DNA of 7,585 nt, from assembly GCF_003248605.1 (NCBI RefSeq), contig NZ_QFPF01000116.1:1-7585 (forward strand), read 5' to 3'. Below the pieces are notes generated by a model. The model was given only the letters and a program-made list of their open reading frames with translations, did no database searches and was not told where the DNA came from. The position numbers and the translations under genes were made by a program. Source of the stretch: Microbacterium sp. (GTDB lineage: Bacteria > Actinomycetota > Actinomycetes > Actinomycetales > Microbacteriaceae). This document shows, piece by piece, positions 6,953 to 7,585 of this stretch (the first letter of the stretch is position 1; each line of letters opens with the position of its first letter).

Positions 6953-6960
6953 CCCGCACT

Positions 6961-7434
6961 ATGAGCAAGCTGGATCACGTCGATCTCGCGCTGCTGAGCG
7001 CGCTCGCCGACGACCCGAGAGCCACCGTGGTCGCCCTGGCGGATCGGCTGAGCCTCTCGCGCAACACCGTGCAGGCACGCATGGCAAAGCTCGAACGCGC
7101 GGGTGTGTTCCTCTCCTTCGAGCGCACCATCGCACCGCACACCCTCGGCTATCCCCTCCAGGCCGCCATCTCGGTGCTCGTGCGCCAGACCGAGCTGCCC
7201 TCGATCGCCGCCCGCATCGCCGAGATCCCCGAGATCATCCAGGCGTACGGGCTCAGCGGTCAGGTCGATCTGCTCGTGCACGTCGCATGCCGTGACGCAC
7301 GACACCTCTTTGATGTCGACGCCCGGATCCTCGCCGTCCCCGGTGTCGAGCGCACCGAGACCTCCCTCGTGATGGGCGAGATCATCCCCTATCGTGTCAG
7401 CCCTCTCATGGCGCTGGCCCGCAAAGCGGACTGA
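6961..7434 (+). CDS. Lrp/AsnC-family transcriptional regulator, probable regulator of the divergent bkd operon
   Basis: This 157-residue protein has the normal Lrp/AsnC length. The N-terminal winged helix-turn-helix starts KLDHVDLALLSALADDPRAT (3-22), and the recognition helix lies in LSLSRNTVQARMAKLERAGV (30-49). The C-terminal part (about 65-145) is the ligand-binding and oligomerisation (RAM) domain, with AYGLSGQVDLLVHVACRD at 95-112, equivalent to the Gly-x-x-Asp effector loop of the family. The ATG at 6961 fits the usual family N-terminus. In-frame GTGs at 6928 and 6943 would add 11 or 6 residues without support. It is divergent from bkdA across 165 bases. In Pseudomonas the Lrp homologue BkdR is likewise divergent from bkd and activates it in response to branched-chain amino acids. 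A similar role is a good inference here; whether it activates or represses is not visible. Confidence 0.92.
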   Translation: MSKLDHVDLALLSALADDPRATVVALADRLSLSRNTVQARMAKLERAGVFLSFERTIAPHTLGYPLQAAISVLVRQTELPSIAARIAEIPEIIQAYGLSGQVDLLVHVACRDARHLFDVDARILAVPGVERTETSLVMGEIIPYRVSPLMALARKAD

Positions 7435-7463
7435 GTCTGCTCGCATCGTGCCCGAGCTCGCCG

Positions 7464-7493
7464 TGGCCAGGGCATACCCTACGGGGGTAGAGT
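7464..7493 (+). promoter_or_regulatory. Promoter candidate for the csoR-like gene, probably leaderless
   Basis: TGGCCA (7464-7469) matches the -35 consensus at 4 of 6 positions, and TAGAGT (7488-7493) has the TAnnnT -10 core, with an 18-base spacer. The predicted start falls at about 7500, the A of the ATG itself. Little Shine-Dalgarno signal precedes the gene, so a leaderless message is likely. Confidence 0.45.
7475..7489. promoter_or_regulatory. CsoR-type operator TACCC-TACGG-GGGTA
   Basis: The site has 5-base inverted arms with a G/C-tract centre, flanked on both sides by TA steps. This is the general pattern of operators bound by CsoR/CstR-family tetramers. It lies 10 bases upstream of the csoR-like ATG and its right arm overlaps the -10 hexamer, so occupancy would block initiation. 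This suggests autoregulation by the repressor encoded just downstream. Confidence 0.6.
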
Positions 7494-7499
7494 AGAAGC

Positions 7500-7585
7500 A
7501 TGAACGGCTACGTCGAAAACAAGGACGACCTGCTCAAGCGACTGCGCCGAGCCGAGGGTCAGGTGCGAGGCATCGCCCGCATGGT
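7500..7585 (+). CDS. CsoR/RcnR-family metal- or thiol-sensing repressor, N-terminal fragment cut by window edge
   Basis: Only 29 residues are visible, but DLLKRLRRAEGQVRGIARMV is the signature first helix of the CsoR/RcnR/FrmR family (DUF156), all-helical tetrameric repressors that release DNA on binding Cu(I), Ni/Co, persulfide or formaldehyde. The sensing residues (for copper, a Cys-His-Cys set) lie beyond the window, so the inducer cannot be assigned. The G-tract operator just upstream favours the CsoR/CstR branch, and a downstream copper-handling or sulfur-handling gene would be expected. The ATG at 7500 sits 65 bases after the Lrp stop. It has its own promoter candidate and is probably functionally unrelated to the bkd locus. 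Confidence 0.85.
   Translation, partial: MNGYVENKDDLLKRLRRAEGQVRGIARM

Noticed and set aside
5605..7446. Upstream extension of bkdA through the Lrp gene
   Set aside because: The added N-terminal residues are the antisense of the Lrp gene. The ATG at 6795 has a strong ribosome-binding site and fits the family N-terminus.

Overview
The DNA is very GC-rich, with strongly G/C-biased third codon positions, GTG as well as ATG starts, and protein families typical of Actinobacteria. A high-GC actinobacterium fits best, possibly Microbacteriaceae (Microbacterium-like). This is inferred from gene content and codon use only, and the genus is a guess. The window is densely coding. It has five complete genes plus bkdC with an unusual domain layout, and a gene cut by each edge. 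No tRNA, rRNA, CRISPR, transposase or integrase was seen.

Layout, left to right. Positions 1-957 (minus) hold the N-terminal 319 residues of the carboxyltransferase (beta) subunit of a methylcrotonyl-CoA-type acyl-CoA carboxylase. It is divergent from a TetR-family regulator (1051-1656, plus), and a perfect 7-2-7 inverted repeat (1006-1021) sits between them as a likely shared operator. A Tat-exported phosphoesterase of the phospholipase C/acid phosphatase family (1706-3496, plus) follows. It runs head-on into the minus-strand operon with a single base between the two stop codons.

Positions 6795-3498 (minus) carry bkdA-bkdB-bkdC, a branched-chain 2-oxoacid dehydrogenase operon with ATGA and GTGA start/stop overlaps. 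No E3 (lipoamide dehydrogenase) gene is present. The E2 has a normal lipoyl domain and a normal catalytic domain, but the peripheral subunit-binding domain expected between them is absent. This is the most unusual observation in the window. An Lrp/AsnC regulator (6961-7434, plus) diverges from the operon, the same arrangement as bkdR next to bkd in Pseudomonas. The right edge cuts a CsoR/RcnR-family metal- or thiol-responsive repressor (from 7500, plus), preceded by an operator-like inverted repeat overlapping its probable -10 box.

Taken together, the window looks like a branched-chain amino acid (especially leucine) catabolism locus. BCKDH would make isovaleryl-CoA from the leucine 2-oxoacid, and methylcrotonyl-CoA carboxylase acts two steps later. 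Each arm has its own local regulator (Lrp for bkd, TetR for the carboxylase). The secreted phosphoesterase between them has no obvious metabolic link. No undescribed multi-gene system is evident; the novelty lies in details of known systems.
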